Shown in pieces: positions 44,783-53,449 of a stretch of 64,000 bases of DNA. Numbering within the stretch: the first letter of the stretch is position 1; each line of letters opens with the position of its first letter. The stretch comes from Lachnospiraceae bacterium AC2012 (GTDB lineage: Bacteria > Bacillota > Clostridia > Lachnospirales > Lachnospiraceae). The notes below the pieces were generated by a model. It did no database searches. It was not told the DNA's origin and saw only the letters and a program-made list of their open reading frames with translations. Location of the stretch: the NCBI GenBank assembly GCA_000702525.1, contig JNIN01000001.1, positions 310,001-374,000 of the forward strand, written 5' to 3'. The translations under genes were made by a program, and so were the position numbers.

Positions 44783-47700
44783 TCAGCAGCGCGTGATTGA
44801 TTTGAGGGATAGAAATATCCTGGTATCTGCTGCGGCTGGTTCAGGTAAGACGGCTGTTCTGGTACAGAGAATTATTGAGATGATCACAGATCAGAATCAT
44901 CCCATGGATATTGATGAATTATTGGTTGTGACATTTACGAATGCTGCTGCGCGTGAGATGAAAGAGCGTGTGAGAACTGCAATAGAGAAGGCGCTGGAAG
45001 AACATCCGGGAGACACGCATTTAATCCGGCAGGAGACACTGGTTGGAGCTGCACATATTTCGACGATTGATAGTTTTTGTTTGCAGGTAATCCGGAATCA
45101 TTTTCATGAGATTGGATTGGATCCGGAATTTCATACCGCAGACCAGAACGAGATCAAACTTCTAAAAAATACCTTGATGGAACAGTTTTTAGAAGCAAAA
45201 TACCGTGCCGGGGAAGAATCATTTTTACAGACGGCCGATATTTATTCCAGCAAGGGCAAGGATACCGAACTTCGTAATTCCATCTTTCAGTTGATGAATA
45301 TGGCGAATTCCTATCCATGGCCAAAGAAGTGGTTGGATGAAGCGAAGCAGGTTTATGAAATCACATCGGTGGAAGAATTGAAAAATCTTGCCTGGATGAA
45401 GAAATGTATCGAGCGCTATCAGTTGCAGTGTAAAGAGATCCGGGATGGATATCAGTCGCTTTTGGACTATATTTCTGATACACCGGGTGCGCCGGAATGT
45501 AGAATTGAATTATTAAAGAAAGATTTAATTTATGTAGAATATCTTATGGAAGCTGGAAATATTGATGATTACATTCTTCGCATTTCCAGCCATGGTCGTT
45601 TTGATTCTTACCGCGCATTGAAGAAGGATGATCCATCGAATCCGGAGATCGATGCCTATATCAAAGCGAAGAGAGAAGGATTAAAAACAGCGATTCAGTC
45701 TCTGGAGAAGGAGATTGGTTCGCAGATGTTGCAGGATATTTATAAGACGATTAAAGTGAGCCAGCCGGTTGCAGAAGAATTGATCCAATTGACGAAAGAA
45801 TATATGGATCTTTTTGCGGCAGAGAAGCGGAAGAAGAATATCATCGATTTTACAGATCAGGAACATTTCGCCCTTCAGATACTTGTGGATGAAGAGACGG
45901 GTGAGCCAACGGAAGCTGCCAGGGAATATACGGAGCAGTTCCGTGAAATTATGATTGATGAATACCAGGATAGTAATGATGTGCAGGAACTCTTGCTTAG
46001 TAGTGTAAGTAAGCAGAGTGTCGGCGGGCATAATTATTTCATGGTTGGCGATGTGAAGCAGAGTATTTATGGGTTCCGTATGGCGCGTCCTAGAATCTTT
46101 ATGGGAAAATATGCATCTTATTCCGAGTTGGATAGTGTGGAGCAGAAGATTGATTTGAATAAGAATTTCCGAAGTAGACGAGAGGTACTCGATTTTACGA
46201 ATGAATTATTCTATGAATTGATGCAGCCGGATCTTGGGGATGTTGCCTATACGGATAAAGAGGCTTTGTATCTGGGAGCAGAGTACTATGATGATGCGGA
46301 CAAACTGGATCGAGAGAATCATCCGGAGATTTCGGAAGAGATCCGAAAGCAGTATTATGAACCGGAGGTTATCGTTGGAAGTGTCGATGAGGATTTGCTT
46401 TCGGATTTGGAATTAGATGATAAACACGAGTTTGAAGCGTATCTTATTGCAAAGCGTATTCGGGATATGATGAAGAAGGATGCGATGCGTATCTTTGATC
46501 CTGACGAGGGTTGTATTCGTACGGTTCGTTATCGTGATATTGTGATTCTCCTTCGTTCGACATCTTCGAAAGGCGAGAAATACGTGGAGGTATTGAAGAA
46601 GTTTCATATTCCGGTACAGGTCGCAAATACAGCCGGTTATTTCGAGGCGACAGAAGTGAAGACGGTGTTATCTTTCCTATCGCTTTTGGATAATCAGTAC
46701 CAGGATATTCCACTTGCAGCGCTTCTGCATTCCCCGATTATTGGGATGGCAAATGAGGAATTATTACAGATTCGAGCTACGAATCCGAAGGCCGATTTTT
46801 CCGTGGTATTTTATGAATATGCCAAGAATCATGCGGAGGATAAAAAAATCAAGAAGTACTTGGATCTTCTTACATCCTATCGTGAGAAGGCGTTGTATCT
46901 CTCCATTCATGAGCTCTTAGCGGCGTTTCTAGAGGAGACAAAATATCTTCTCTATGTGACGGCGCTTCCAGATGGGGCGGTTCGAAAGGCGAATCTGGAG
47001 AAACTTGTGGACATGGCCATTTCCTATGAACATAGTAGTTTCAAAGGGCTGTTTCGTTTTGTTAATTATATTGAAGAGGCCAAGAAATACGAGAGTGAAG
47101 AAGGTGCGGCAGAAGTCATCAGTGAAAATGATGACGCTGTCCGTATTATGACGATTCATAAGAGTAAGGGACTGGAGTTCCCGATTGTCTTTGTCAGTGA
47201 GATGGGACAGAAGATTGGACATGTTTCGAAGAATCGAAACCTGATTCATGGGGATTACGGTATGGCACTCGAATCCATTGATCCGATCCGTCGAGTGAAA
47301 TATAACAGCTTTTATCGAAAAGCTATGAGTGAGATGATCAAACTCGAGGAACGCGGAGAGGAACTACGAATTCTCTATGTTGCTCTGACAAGAGCGAGGG
47401 AGAAACTGATTATCACCGGTGTGATGAAGTCAGCAGAGGAAAAAACAGAGGATATGATGCGGGATATGGGTCCGATGACCTATATTAGACGTAGTAGTGC
47501 GGCCACCTATCTCGATTGGATATTGCCGGTTTTATTCTATAAGAAGAAGGAGCACTATATTACCATTCAGAATGAAACAACCATGGTTGCAAAAACGGTC
47601 TTGGAAATGTCAGATCGCCGTGATAAGAAGGCTTGGATTGAGAATCTGCCAGAAGTTCCGGGGCAGTTTGATTTCCAGTATCCATATCCGTATATTTCGA

Positions 47701-48377
47701 AATATAAGAATAAGTATTCCGTTTCGGAAATCAAGCATCAGGCGATGGACATATTGCTGGAAATGGAAGATGCTGGAACACCAGAGGAATTACATATTCC
47801 ATCGGTTCCGGCATTCCTTCAGGATCAAATGGAAGCCAATCAAGGTGCACTTCGTGGTACCGCTATGCATAGGTATATGGAGTGCTTTGATTTCTATGCG
47901 GAGGGCATGGCATCTTCCTTCGAGCAGCAATTAGAGCGTATGATGGAGGAAGGTAAGGTGACCGAGGAACAAAAGAACATGATTTCGAAATCGCAGATTC
48001 AAACATTTCTGAATTCGCATCTGGCAGAGCGTATGCATTGTGCAGCATTGAAGGAGAATCTGTTTATCGAGCGAGCGTTTGTTTTCGGTGATAAGCCGAG
48101 TCGATTGTTTTCCGGTATCGATCAGGAAGAACCTATGGATCCGGCGGAAGAACCACTGGTTATGGTGCAGGGTATTATCGATGCTTTCTTTATGGAAGAG
48201 GATGGTATTGTTCTTTTGGATTATAAGACGGATAGGGTCAAGACCAAGGAGCAGTTGGCCGATTTATATAGAAAGCAGATTGATATCTATGCGGATGCTA
48301 TATCCAGAGCATACCAGATGCCGGTGAAGGAACGTTATTTATATTCCTTCTCGCTAGGCGATGTGGTTTCGGTATAA
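44757..48377 (+). CDS. addA: Helicase-exonuclease AddAB, subunit AddA
   Basis: 1206 residues. A UvrD/Rep-type helicase with Walker A A-A-G-S-G-K-T (about 25-31), VTFTNAAAREMKER, the DEYQDSND box near 400, GDVKQSIYGFR near 431, and motif VI LYVALTRAREKL near 870. The C-terminal nuclease shows GIIDAFF and L-D-Y-K-T-D near 1154. Both helicase and nuclease centres look complete. GTAGAGGAGGAACAGC lies before ATG, inside addB. AddAB acts on blunt DNA ends, cutting until a Chi-like site is met. Confidence 0.97.
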   Translation: MGEKKWTPDQQRVIDLRDRNILVSAAAGSGKTAVLVQRIIEMITDQNHPMDIDELLVVTFTNAAAREMKERVRTAIEKALEEHPGDTHLIRQETLVGAAHISTIDSFCLQVIRNHFHEIGLDPEFHTADQNEIKLLKNTLMEQFLEAKYRAGEESFLQTADIYSSKGKDTELRNSIFQLMNMANSYPWPKKWLDEAKQVYEITSVEELKNLAWMKKCIERYQLQCKEIRDGYQSLLDYISDTPGAPECRIELLKKDLIYVEYLMEAGNIDDYILRISSHGRFDSYRALKKDDPSNPEIDAYIKAKREGLKTAIQSLEKEIGSQMLQDIYKTIKVSQPVAEELIQLTKEYMDLFAAEKRKKNIIDFTDQEHFALQILVDEETGEPTEAAREYTEQFREIMIDEYQDSNDVQELLLSSVSKQSVGGHNYFMVGDVKQSIYGFRMARPRIFMGKYASYSELDSVEQKIDLNKNFRSRREVLDFTNELFYELMQPDLGDVAYTDKEALYLGAEYYDDADKLDRENHPEISEEIRKQYYEPEVIVGSVDEDLLSDLELDDKHEFEAYLIAKRIRDMMKKDAMRIFDPDEGCIRTVRYRDIVILLRSTSSKGEKYVEVLKKFHIPVQVANTAGYFEATEVKTVLSFLSLLDNQYQDIPLAALLHSPIIGMANEELLQIRATNPKADFSVVFYEYAKNHAEDKKIKKYLDLLTSYREKALYLSIHELLAAFLEETKYLLYVTALPDGAVRKANLEKLVDMAISYEHSSFKGLFRFVNYIEEAKKYESEEGAAEVISENDDAVRIMTIHKSKGLEFPIVFVSEMGQKIGHVSKNRNLIHGDYGMALESIDPIRRVKYNSFYRKAMSEMIKLEERGEELRILYVALTRAREKLIITGVMKSAEEKTEDMMRDMGPMTYIRRSSAATYLDWILPVLFYKKKEHYITIQNETTMVAKTVLEMSDRRDKKAWIENLPEVPGQFDFQYPYPYISKYKNKYSVSEIKHQAMDILLEMEDAGTPEELHIPSVPAFLQDQMEANQGALRGTAMHRYMECFDFYAEGMASSFEQQLERMMEEGKVTEEQKNMISKSQIQTFLNSHLAERMHCAALKENLFIERAFVFGDKPSRLFSGIDQEEPMDPAEEPLVMVQGIIDAFFMEEDGIVLLDYKTDRVKTKEQLADLYRKQIDIYADAISRAYQMPVKERYLYSFSLGDVVSV

Positions 48378-48394
48378 CGATGGAGGAGGACGAT

Positions 48395-49054
48395 TTGAAG
48401 AAATTTTTTAGAAATATTAAAAATCACTTAAATATATGCATTCTAGTGGTTGCGATTATTGCAGTTCTGATGGTAGGAGGGTATATTTATTTTAAGGTCA
48501 GTCATGTGCCAGATAATCAGGATGCCACAGAGGAACAGATTGAGGAAGCAGTGCAGGCAACGAAAGAAGAGGACTATGACAAGCTAGAAGAGATGTATGA
48601 GACGGCCGATGCGATGATTGATACATTGGACTTGAGTGAGGAGGATAAAGAGAAGAAACATAAGGCATTAAAAGCGTACGGTGATGCCATTATGGAGCGC
48701 GATTTATCCGAATCACAGGCAGAGGAATTCGCGGATTTGATTGCAGATATCGAAGAGATTGCTGGGTTAGATGCGACGGGAGAGAATTCTGGAAATAGTA
48801 CGGAGAATACTTCGGGTACAGGGAATTCTTCCGGAACAGAGGATACACCACTCTATGATGAATCTTATCTGGATCAGGATGGGAATATGCATTATATGAA
48901 GAAATTATCTGCGGAGGAATTCTACAATTACGAAGTTCGATTCAAAGGTGTCGACGAGGAAACTGCTAAGAAAAGTATGGATCAGAATATTGCTTCCGGA
49001 TGGACCGAACTCTATGTTCCGGTTGACGAAAATGGAAACTATATAAACGAGTAA
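48395..49054 (+). CDS. Single-pass membrane protein, unrecognised
   Basis: I do not recognise a family. The best start is TTG 48395, because AGGAGG lies five bases before it; ATG 48380 would add five residues but has no site. After KKFFRNIKNHLN comes one membrane helix (about 14-33), then a Glu/Asp-rich outer segment of about 90 residues with helical character. A Ser/Gly/Thr/Asn-rich linker (about 130-150) leads to a C-terminal domain with SAEEFYNYEVRFKGV. It follows addA by 17 bases and may be read from the same mRNA by position only. No catalytic motif is visible. Confidence 0.72.
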   Translation: MKKFFRNIKNHLNICILVVAIIAVLMVGGYIYFKVSHVPDNQDATEEQIEEAVQATKEEDYDKLEEMYETADAMIDTLDLSEEDKEKKHKALKAYGDAIMERDLSESQAEEFADLIADIEEIAGLDATGENSGNSTENTSGTGNSSGTEDTPLYDESYLDQDGNMHYMKKLSAEEFYNYEVRFKGVDEETAKKSMDQNIASGWTELYVPVDENGNYINE

Positions 49055-49081
49055 AAAGTTCTATTTGAATGGCAAAATATA

Positions 49082-49110
49082 TTGTGGTTTTATATGGCAT
49101 GTACTATAAT
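49082..49110 (+). promoter_or_regulatory. Candidate promoter for the 49.1-50.5 kb pair
   Basis: TTGTGG, 17 bases, perfect TATAAT, 33 bases before the small acidic protein gene. Confidence 0.55.
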
Positions 49111-49143
49111 TTTCAAGGTTAAAGAAATGGAGGATGTAGTATA

Positions 49144-49407
49144 ATGACAAATGCTTATGATGAAGAATGTTTACAGACATTTTTAGATAACCAGTTACAA
49201 TTATTTCCGGAGCCTGTGGCAGATTCTATCGAAGAGGCGGAATTCTTTCTTGAGGACTGTTTAGCAGTGGTTTGTGAAGATCAGAAGGAATTACTGGAAT
49301 ATATGGAAGACAATATGGATATCGCTGGTTTATCAGAGGAAGAAGTATTGGAATCACCAGAAGTATTTGCACTTTCAAAGGGACGTTATTTATTAGTAGA
49401 AGGATAA
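49144..49407 (+). CDS. Small acidic protein, Lachnospiraceae type
   Basis: 87 residues with a very high share of Glu and Asp and no signal or membrane segment. Segments such as LQLFPEPVADSIEEAEFFLEDC and VFALSKGRYLLVEG recur, to my memory, in small proteins of this group that are sometimes labelled glyoxalase without real support; no metal-binding glyoxalase pattern is seen. AATGGAGGATGTAGTATA precedes ATG. Ten bases separate it from the PrsA-like gene, which suggests co-expression. Function unknown. Confidence 0.75.
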   Translation: MTNAYDEECLQTFLDNQLQLFPEPVADSIEEAEFFLEDCLAVVCEDQKELLEYMEDNMDIAGLSEEEVLESPEVFALSKGRYLLVEG

Positions 49408-49417
49408 TAAAATCATT

Positions 49418-50452
49418 ATGAAGTTAAGAGAGATGAATCGCCCGATACTTCGTTTATGTAAGAAAGGAGCAGTTTTAGGACTGCTCCTTGTGTTTGCAAC
49501 GACGACGATTACAGGGTGTTCTATTGCAGGGAAAAAGGTATTTGTGGCATCCGGTTCAGGATTCCATACGGTGTTTAAAATAGGAGAGTACGCTTGCTCT
49601 CAAAAAGAGGCGAAGATGTATCTCGCAAATTATAAGAATATTTACGGTGTCGTAAATGGAAATAGTTTGTGGACAGAAGAATATGATACAGAAAATATGG
49701 AGGACAGTGTCAAAGATGCGGTGCTTCAGCATTTGACGAAAGTATATGCGTTGAATCAATATGCGTCTGATAAAGGAATTACCTTAGACAGTACAGAGAA
49801 GTCGAAAATCAAATCTGCTGCAGAGGAGTATTATGATTCCCTTACCGATGCGGAGAAGAGCTATACAAAAGCATCAAAATCGGATATTCAAGGAATGTAT
49901 GAACGTTATGCAATTGCTGAGAAGGTTTATACATCACTGATGAGTCAGGTGGATAATGATGTGTCTGAGGATGAGGCTAGAATTATGGATGCCTATGTAT
50001 TTTATGTATCATCAGAATCCAAGGCAGAGGAAGCAGAAGCGGCTTTGAATGCGGGAACGGATTTCTCTACAGTGGCAGCGACGTATAATGAGAGCAAGAC
50101 CGCGGTAGAGACTTCTTTTGGTAGAGATACTTATCCAAGTGAAGTGGAAGACGTAGCATTTCAATTAGAGGACGGAGATACGGCATATAATATCGAAGGC
50201 TCTGATGGCAATTATTATTTCATTAAGTGCATCAGCAAATATGATGAAGAATTGTCAGAATTGAATAAGCAGAACGTTATTGAGAAGCGACAGACGCAAG
50301 TGATGGAAGATATTGTTGCGGATTTGGATGCGACTTATTATTCGGATTTAAATCAGAGTCTTTGGAATCGAATTGAGATTCCATTGGAGGACGATGTGCA
50401 AACCGATTCGTTCTTTAGTGTGCTTGATAATTACCTGCATTATAACGAATGA
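49418..50452 (+). CDS. PrsA-like peptidyl-prolyl isomerase lipoprotein
   Basis: 344 residues. A lipoprotein signal with lipobox I-T-G-C (Cys34) follows a long, basic N-region. A helical SurA/PrsA-like part covers about 60-180 (EEYYDSLTDAEKSYTKASKSD). A parvulin-like domain covers about 190-290, with MDAYVFYVSSESKAEEAEAAL, AATYNES and YPSEVEDVAFQLEDGD. The usual catalytic residues are not all clear, so it may be a chaperone more than an isomerase. It would help secreted proteins fold outside the membrane. The ribosome binding site is weak, fitting coupling to the preceding small gene. Confidence 0.82.
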   Translation: MKLREMNRPILRLCKKGAVLGLLLVFATTTITGCSIAGKKVFVASGSGFHTVFKIGEYACSQKEAKMYLANYKNIYGVVNGNSLWTEEYDTENMEDSVKDAVLQHLTKVYALNQYASDKGITLDSTEKSKIKSAAEEYYDSLTDAEKSYTKASKSDIQGMYERYAIAEKVYTSLMSQVDNDVSEDEARIMDAYVFYVSSESKAEEAEAALNAGTDFSTVAATYNESKTAVETSFGRDTYPSEVEDVAFQLEDGDTAYNIEGSDGNYYFIKCISKYDEELSELNKQNVIEKRQTQVMEDIVADLDATYYSDLNQSLWNRIEIPLEDDVQTDSFFSVLDNYLHYNE

Positions 50453-50530
50453 TGCATAGGCTATAAGAAGTAATATGAATTTTATATAACTTTTTTCTAA
50501 AATATCTGTGATAATAGTACGTTTCACACA

Positions 50531-50558
50531 TTGATTTGTGTAAAAAAACGATTATAAT
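50531..50558 (+). promoter_or_regulatory. Promoter of the Lys/Ala-rich protein gene
   Basis: TTGATT, 16 bases, perfect TATAAT. ACACA-TTGATT-TGTGT, a small inverted repeat, surrounds the -35 element and could be an operator. Confidence 0.55.
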
Positions 50559-50620
50559 AAAAGTTGACTGATAATTATAACCGAGTTGAGATTATTGTTA
50601 CAGGAGAGGAGAAAGAGGTT

Positions 50621-51055
50621 ATGGCAACAACTACGAAGAAGGCACCAGACTTAAAAAAAGAGGTATCTGAAGCAGCTTCTAAGATTGTAGAAGCTGGAAA
50701 AAAGACAGCAAGCGAAGTACAGGTAGAAGCTAAGAAGGCTGCAACAACAGCAACAAAGAAGGCTACAACAGCTAAGAAGAGTGCTACTGCAGCAGCAAAG
50801 AAAGCTACTACAACAGCTAAGAAGGCTGCAACAACAGCAGCAAAGAAAGCTAAGAAGGAATTGGTTGTTACATCTTATGTTGAATTCGCAGGAAATCAGT
50901 ATGATGTAGATGCAATTCTTGAAAATGTAAAGAACGATTTTAAAGCTAAAAATAAGAGTAAGACACTGGAAGATCTCAAGCTTTATATTAAGCCTGAAGA
51001 AAATGCAGCATACTATGTTGCAAATTCAGATTATCCAGGACGCGTAGATTTATAG
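50621..51055 (+). CDS. DUF6465-like protein with histone H1-like Lys/Ala repeats
   Basis: 144 residues from ATG 50621, after GAGGAGAAAGAGGTT. Residues about 1-88 are Lys, Ala and Thr almost exclusively, with repeated K-K-A-T-T and A-A-K-K-A blocks resembling histone H1 tails or bacterial Hc-type proteins. The C-terminal about 55 residues form a small folded domain (YVEFAGNQYDVDAILENV, then LYIKPEENAAYYVAN) that I associate with DUF6465 of Lachnospiraceae. The tail should bind DNA or other polyanions. A nucleoid role is inference. Monocistronic, with a strong promoter and terminator. Confidence 0.78.
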   Translation: MATTTKKAPDLKKEVSEAASKIVEAGKKTASEVQVEAKKAATTATKKATTAKKSATAAAKKATTTAKKAATTAAKKAKKELVVTSYVEFAGNQYDVDAILENVKNDFKAKNKSKTLEDLKLYIKPEENAAYYVANSDYPGRVDL

Positions 51056-51093
51056 TTTTAGTGTGATAATATCTCAGGGGTTATATTGGTTGA

Positions 51094-51137
51094 AGAAAGC
51101 ACTGCTTCCGGGGTTCGGGGCGGTGCTTCATTTTTTT
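51094..51137 (+). terminator. Intrinsic terminator after the Lys/Ala-rich protein gene
   Basis: AAGCACTGC and GCGGTGCTT form the stem with an inner CCG/CGG pair, followed by CA and seven T. Confidence 0.78.
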
Positions 51138-51160
51138 GTAGAAATCAGTTTGGTAAAAAG

Positions 51161-51222
51161 AAAAGAACAGGTTCTCATATAATCGGGAGGATGTACCTCC
51201 GCTATGAGAGCCTGTTCTTTTT
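51161..51222. terminator. Terminator of htpG, probably bidirectional
   Basis: AAAAGAACAGGTTCTCATA pairs with TATGAGAGCCTGTTCTTTT (one wobble), with an inner GGAGG-ATGTA-CCTCC hairpin. The A-rich flank gives T on the minus strand. Confidence 0.82.
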
Positions 51223-51254
51223 GTTTTTAAGTTCTTTATAAATGGTTCGAAGGA

Positions 51255-53321
51255 TTATTTTGCAAGAAGCATCATAATCTTGTTTGTTCTCTTGATGAAT
51301 TCTGACATCTCATCTGTACTAAGAGGCTTATTTGCCATCATAGCAAGGTCATAGAGCTGCTTACAGAAGTCTGTCGTATATTCACCGTCTCCATGCGTTA
51401 AAATGTACTGTACGAGGTCATTATTCGCGTTCAAGGTAAGTGTTTCATTTCCACCGAACATAGACATATCCATACCGCCCATGCCCATGCTGTACATCTG
51501 CATCATATCCTGCATACGTCTAGATTCTTCAGAAAGCGTAATAACAGAGGAGATTTCCTTGTTCTTAAACTTCTGTACCTGTACGTCTAAATTCTCCTTA
51601 GAGAGCGCTTTACGGAAGATATCAGTTAGAGTCGTAGTTGTCTCTTTTAATTCTTCTTCAGAAGATTCTTCCACCATGGTATCCGTTAAGTCAGCATCGA
51701 TTCTGAGGAAACGATAATTTGGATTTCTCTGCTCTAACTGTGTAATAAAGCTTGTATCAATAACCTGATCCAGGATGACAGCATTCATATCCTGTTCTTT
51801 GAACATATTGATATACTGACCCTGCTGGTTTAAGTCGGTTACATAGTAAACTTTCTTGCGGGTATCTTCTTTTTCTTCTGTTGCATCATCGACGACTTCC
51901 GCTTCCACGTTTTCACCGTTTTCGCCAGTGGCCTTTTCTTCTTCCTTTTTCAGAAGTTCTGGAAGTGTTGTATAGTTGTCATTAATATCCTTGAATAAGA
52001 TATAGTCGTTCATCTTATCGCAGAATTTTGTATCTTTCAGGCAACCATATTTGATGAATGGGCTGATGTCATCCCAGTATTTTTCGTAGTTTTCTTTGTC
52101 TGTCTTGCAGAGGCCGGATAATTTATCGGCAACTTTCTTTGTGATATAGTCACGAATCTTTGTTACAAATCCATCATTCTGAAGGGCAGAACGGGAAACG
52201 TTAAGTGGCAGATCCGGACAATCGATCACACCCTTTAAGAGCATCAAAAATTCTGGGATTACTTCCTTGATGTTATCGGCAATAAATACCTGGTTGTTAT
52301 ATAACTTGATGGTTCCCTCGATAGATTCGTACTGCGAATTAATCTTAGGGAAGTAGAGGATACCCTTTAAGTTAAATGGGTAATCCATATTCAAGTGAAT
52401 CCAGAAGAGTGGTTCCTTATAATCATTGAAGACTTTGCGGTAGAACGCTTTATATTCTTCATCTGTACATTCGGATGGTGTCTTAGCCCAAAGAGGATGA
52501 GTATCATTTAAAGCACGAGGTCTCTTAACGATTTTAACTTTATCCTTGGCAGGAGAAATCTCTACGGTTTCTTTTGTGCCGTCTTCGTTTTCTTTTTCTT
52601 CCGTCTTAGCATCTTCATGGATCTCTTCGATCACCGTATCTGTATCTAAAACGTCAGATTTGTCGATAGTCTCATATTCTGTTTCAGCATTCTTCTTGGA
52701 AAGGAAGATTTCGGTTGGCATGAAGGAACAATATTTTTCGATCACTTCACGAAGACGATATTCGTTAGAGAATTCAAGACAGTCTTCATTTAAGTAGAGA
52801 GTGATTGTCGTACCAACACCTTCTTTGTTGCCTTCTGACATATCGAATTCTGTACCGCCGTCACATTCCCAATGTACAGAAGTAGCACCATCGGTATAGG
52901 AAAGCGTATCGATCGTTACTTTGTCAGCTACCATAAATGCAGAGTAGAAACCAAGACCGAAGTGACCGATAATCTGATCTTCAGAAGCTTTGCCCTGATA
53001 CTTTTCAATGAAATCGGTAGCACCGGAGAAGGCAATCTGATTGATGTACTGGTCGACTTCTTCCTCTGTCATACCAATACCATTATCAGTGAAGGATAAG
53101 GTCTTATCCTCTGGACTGAAGGTTACCTGGATGTTTGCTTTATAATCAGCGGGTAATTCATATTCACCCATCATATCTAACTTTTTCAGTTTTGTAATCG
53201 CATCGCAGCCATTGGAGATTAATTCGCGGATGAAGATATCATGATCGCTGTATAACCATTTCTTGATGACTGGAAAGATATTTTCGCTTGTAATAGAAAG
53301 ACTTCCATGTTTTTTACTCAT
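51255..53321 (-). CDS. htpG: Molecular chaperone HtpG (Hsp90)
   Basis: 688 residues from ATG 53321, after AAAGGAGCGTGATTTTT; a GTG nine bases upstream is too near the ribosome binding site. The GHKL ATPase domain has LIRELISNGCDAI-like (residues 30-43) and DNGIGMT near 77, with GHFGLGFYSAFMVADKV near 125. A charged Glu-rich linker (about 225-255) and a second acidic stretch near 475 (ENGENVEAEVVDDATEEKED) are longer than in E. coli HtpG. It is an ATP-driven chaperone of stressed proteins. The CIRCE element and promoter upstream indicate HrcA control. Confidence 0.97.
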   Translation of the reverse strand: MSKKHGSLSITSENIFPVIKKWLYSDHDIFIRELISNGCDAITKLKKLDMMGEYELPADYKANIQVTFSPEDKTLSFTDNGIGMTEEEVDQYINQIAFSGATDFIEKYQGKASEDQIIGHFGLGFYSAFMVADKVTIDTLSYTDGATSVHWECDGGTEFDMSEGNKEGVGTTITLYLNEDCLEFSNEYRLREVIEKYCSFMPTEIFLSKKNAETEYETIDKSDVLDTDTVIEEIHEDAKTEEKENEDGTKETVEISPAKDKVKIVKRPRALNDTHPLWAKTPSECTDEEYKAFYRKVFNDYKEPLFWIHLNMDYPFNLKGILYFPKINSQYESIEGTIKLYNNQVFIADNIKEVIPEFLMLLKGVIDCPDLPLNVSRSALQNDGFVTKIRDYITKKVADKLSGLCKTDKENYEKYWDDISPFIKYGCLKDTKFCDKMNDYILFKDINDNYTTLPELLKKEEEKATGENGENVEAEVVDDATEEKEDTRKKVYYVTDLNQQGQYINMFKEQDMNAVILDQVIDTSFITQLEQRNPNYRFLRIDADLTDTMVEESSEEELKETTTTLTDIFRKALSKENLDVQVQKFKNKEISSVITLSEESRRMQDMMQMYSMGMGGMDMSMFGGNETLTLNANNDLVQYILTHGDGEYTTDFCKQLYDLAMMANKPLSTDEMSEFIKRTNKIMMLLAK

Positions 53322-53358
53322 AAAAATCACGCTCCTTTATTATTTATCAACAAAATAT

Positions 53359-53387
53359 ATACTAGCACCATGAAATAGGAAATTCAA
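53359..53387 (-). promoter_or_regulatory. Promoter of htpG
   Basis: Read on the minus strand: TTGAAT, 17 bases, TGC-TAGTAT (extended -10). It begins seven bases after the CIRCE element, so HrcA bound there would sit against the -35 region. Confidence 0.6.
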
Positions 53388-53394
53388 TAAAAAA

Positions 53395-53421
53395 TTAGCA
53401 CTCTTTTCAAAAGAGTGCTAA
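53395..53421 (-). promoter_or_regulatory. CIRCE operator (HrcA binding site)
   Basis: TTAGCACTC-N9-GAGTGCTAA, an exact match to the CIRCE consensus. The nine central bases extend the palindrome to 13 bp on each side around one base. On the minus strand six T follow at once, so the same element also looks like an intrinsic terminator for the gene upstream of htpG. Confidence 0.95.
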
Positions 53422-53449
53422 TAATTCTGCTACAAACATCTGGAAATGT

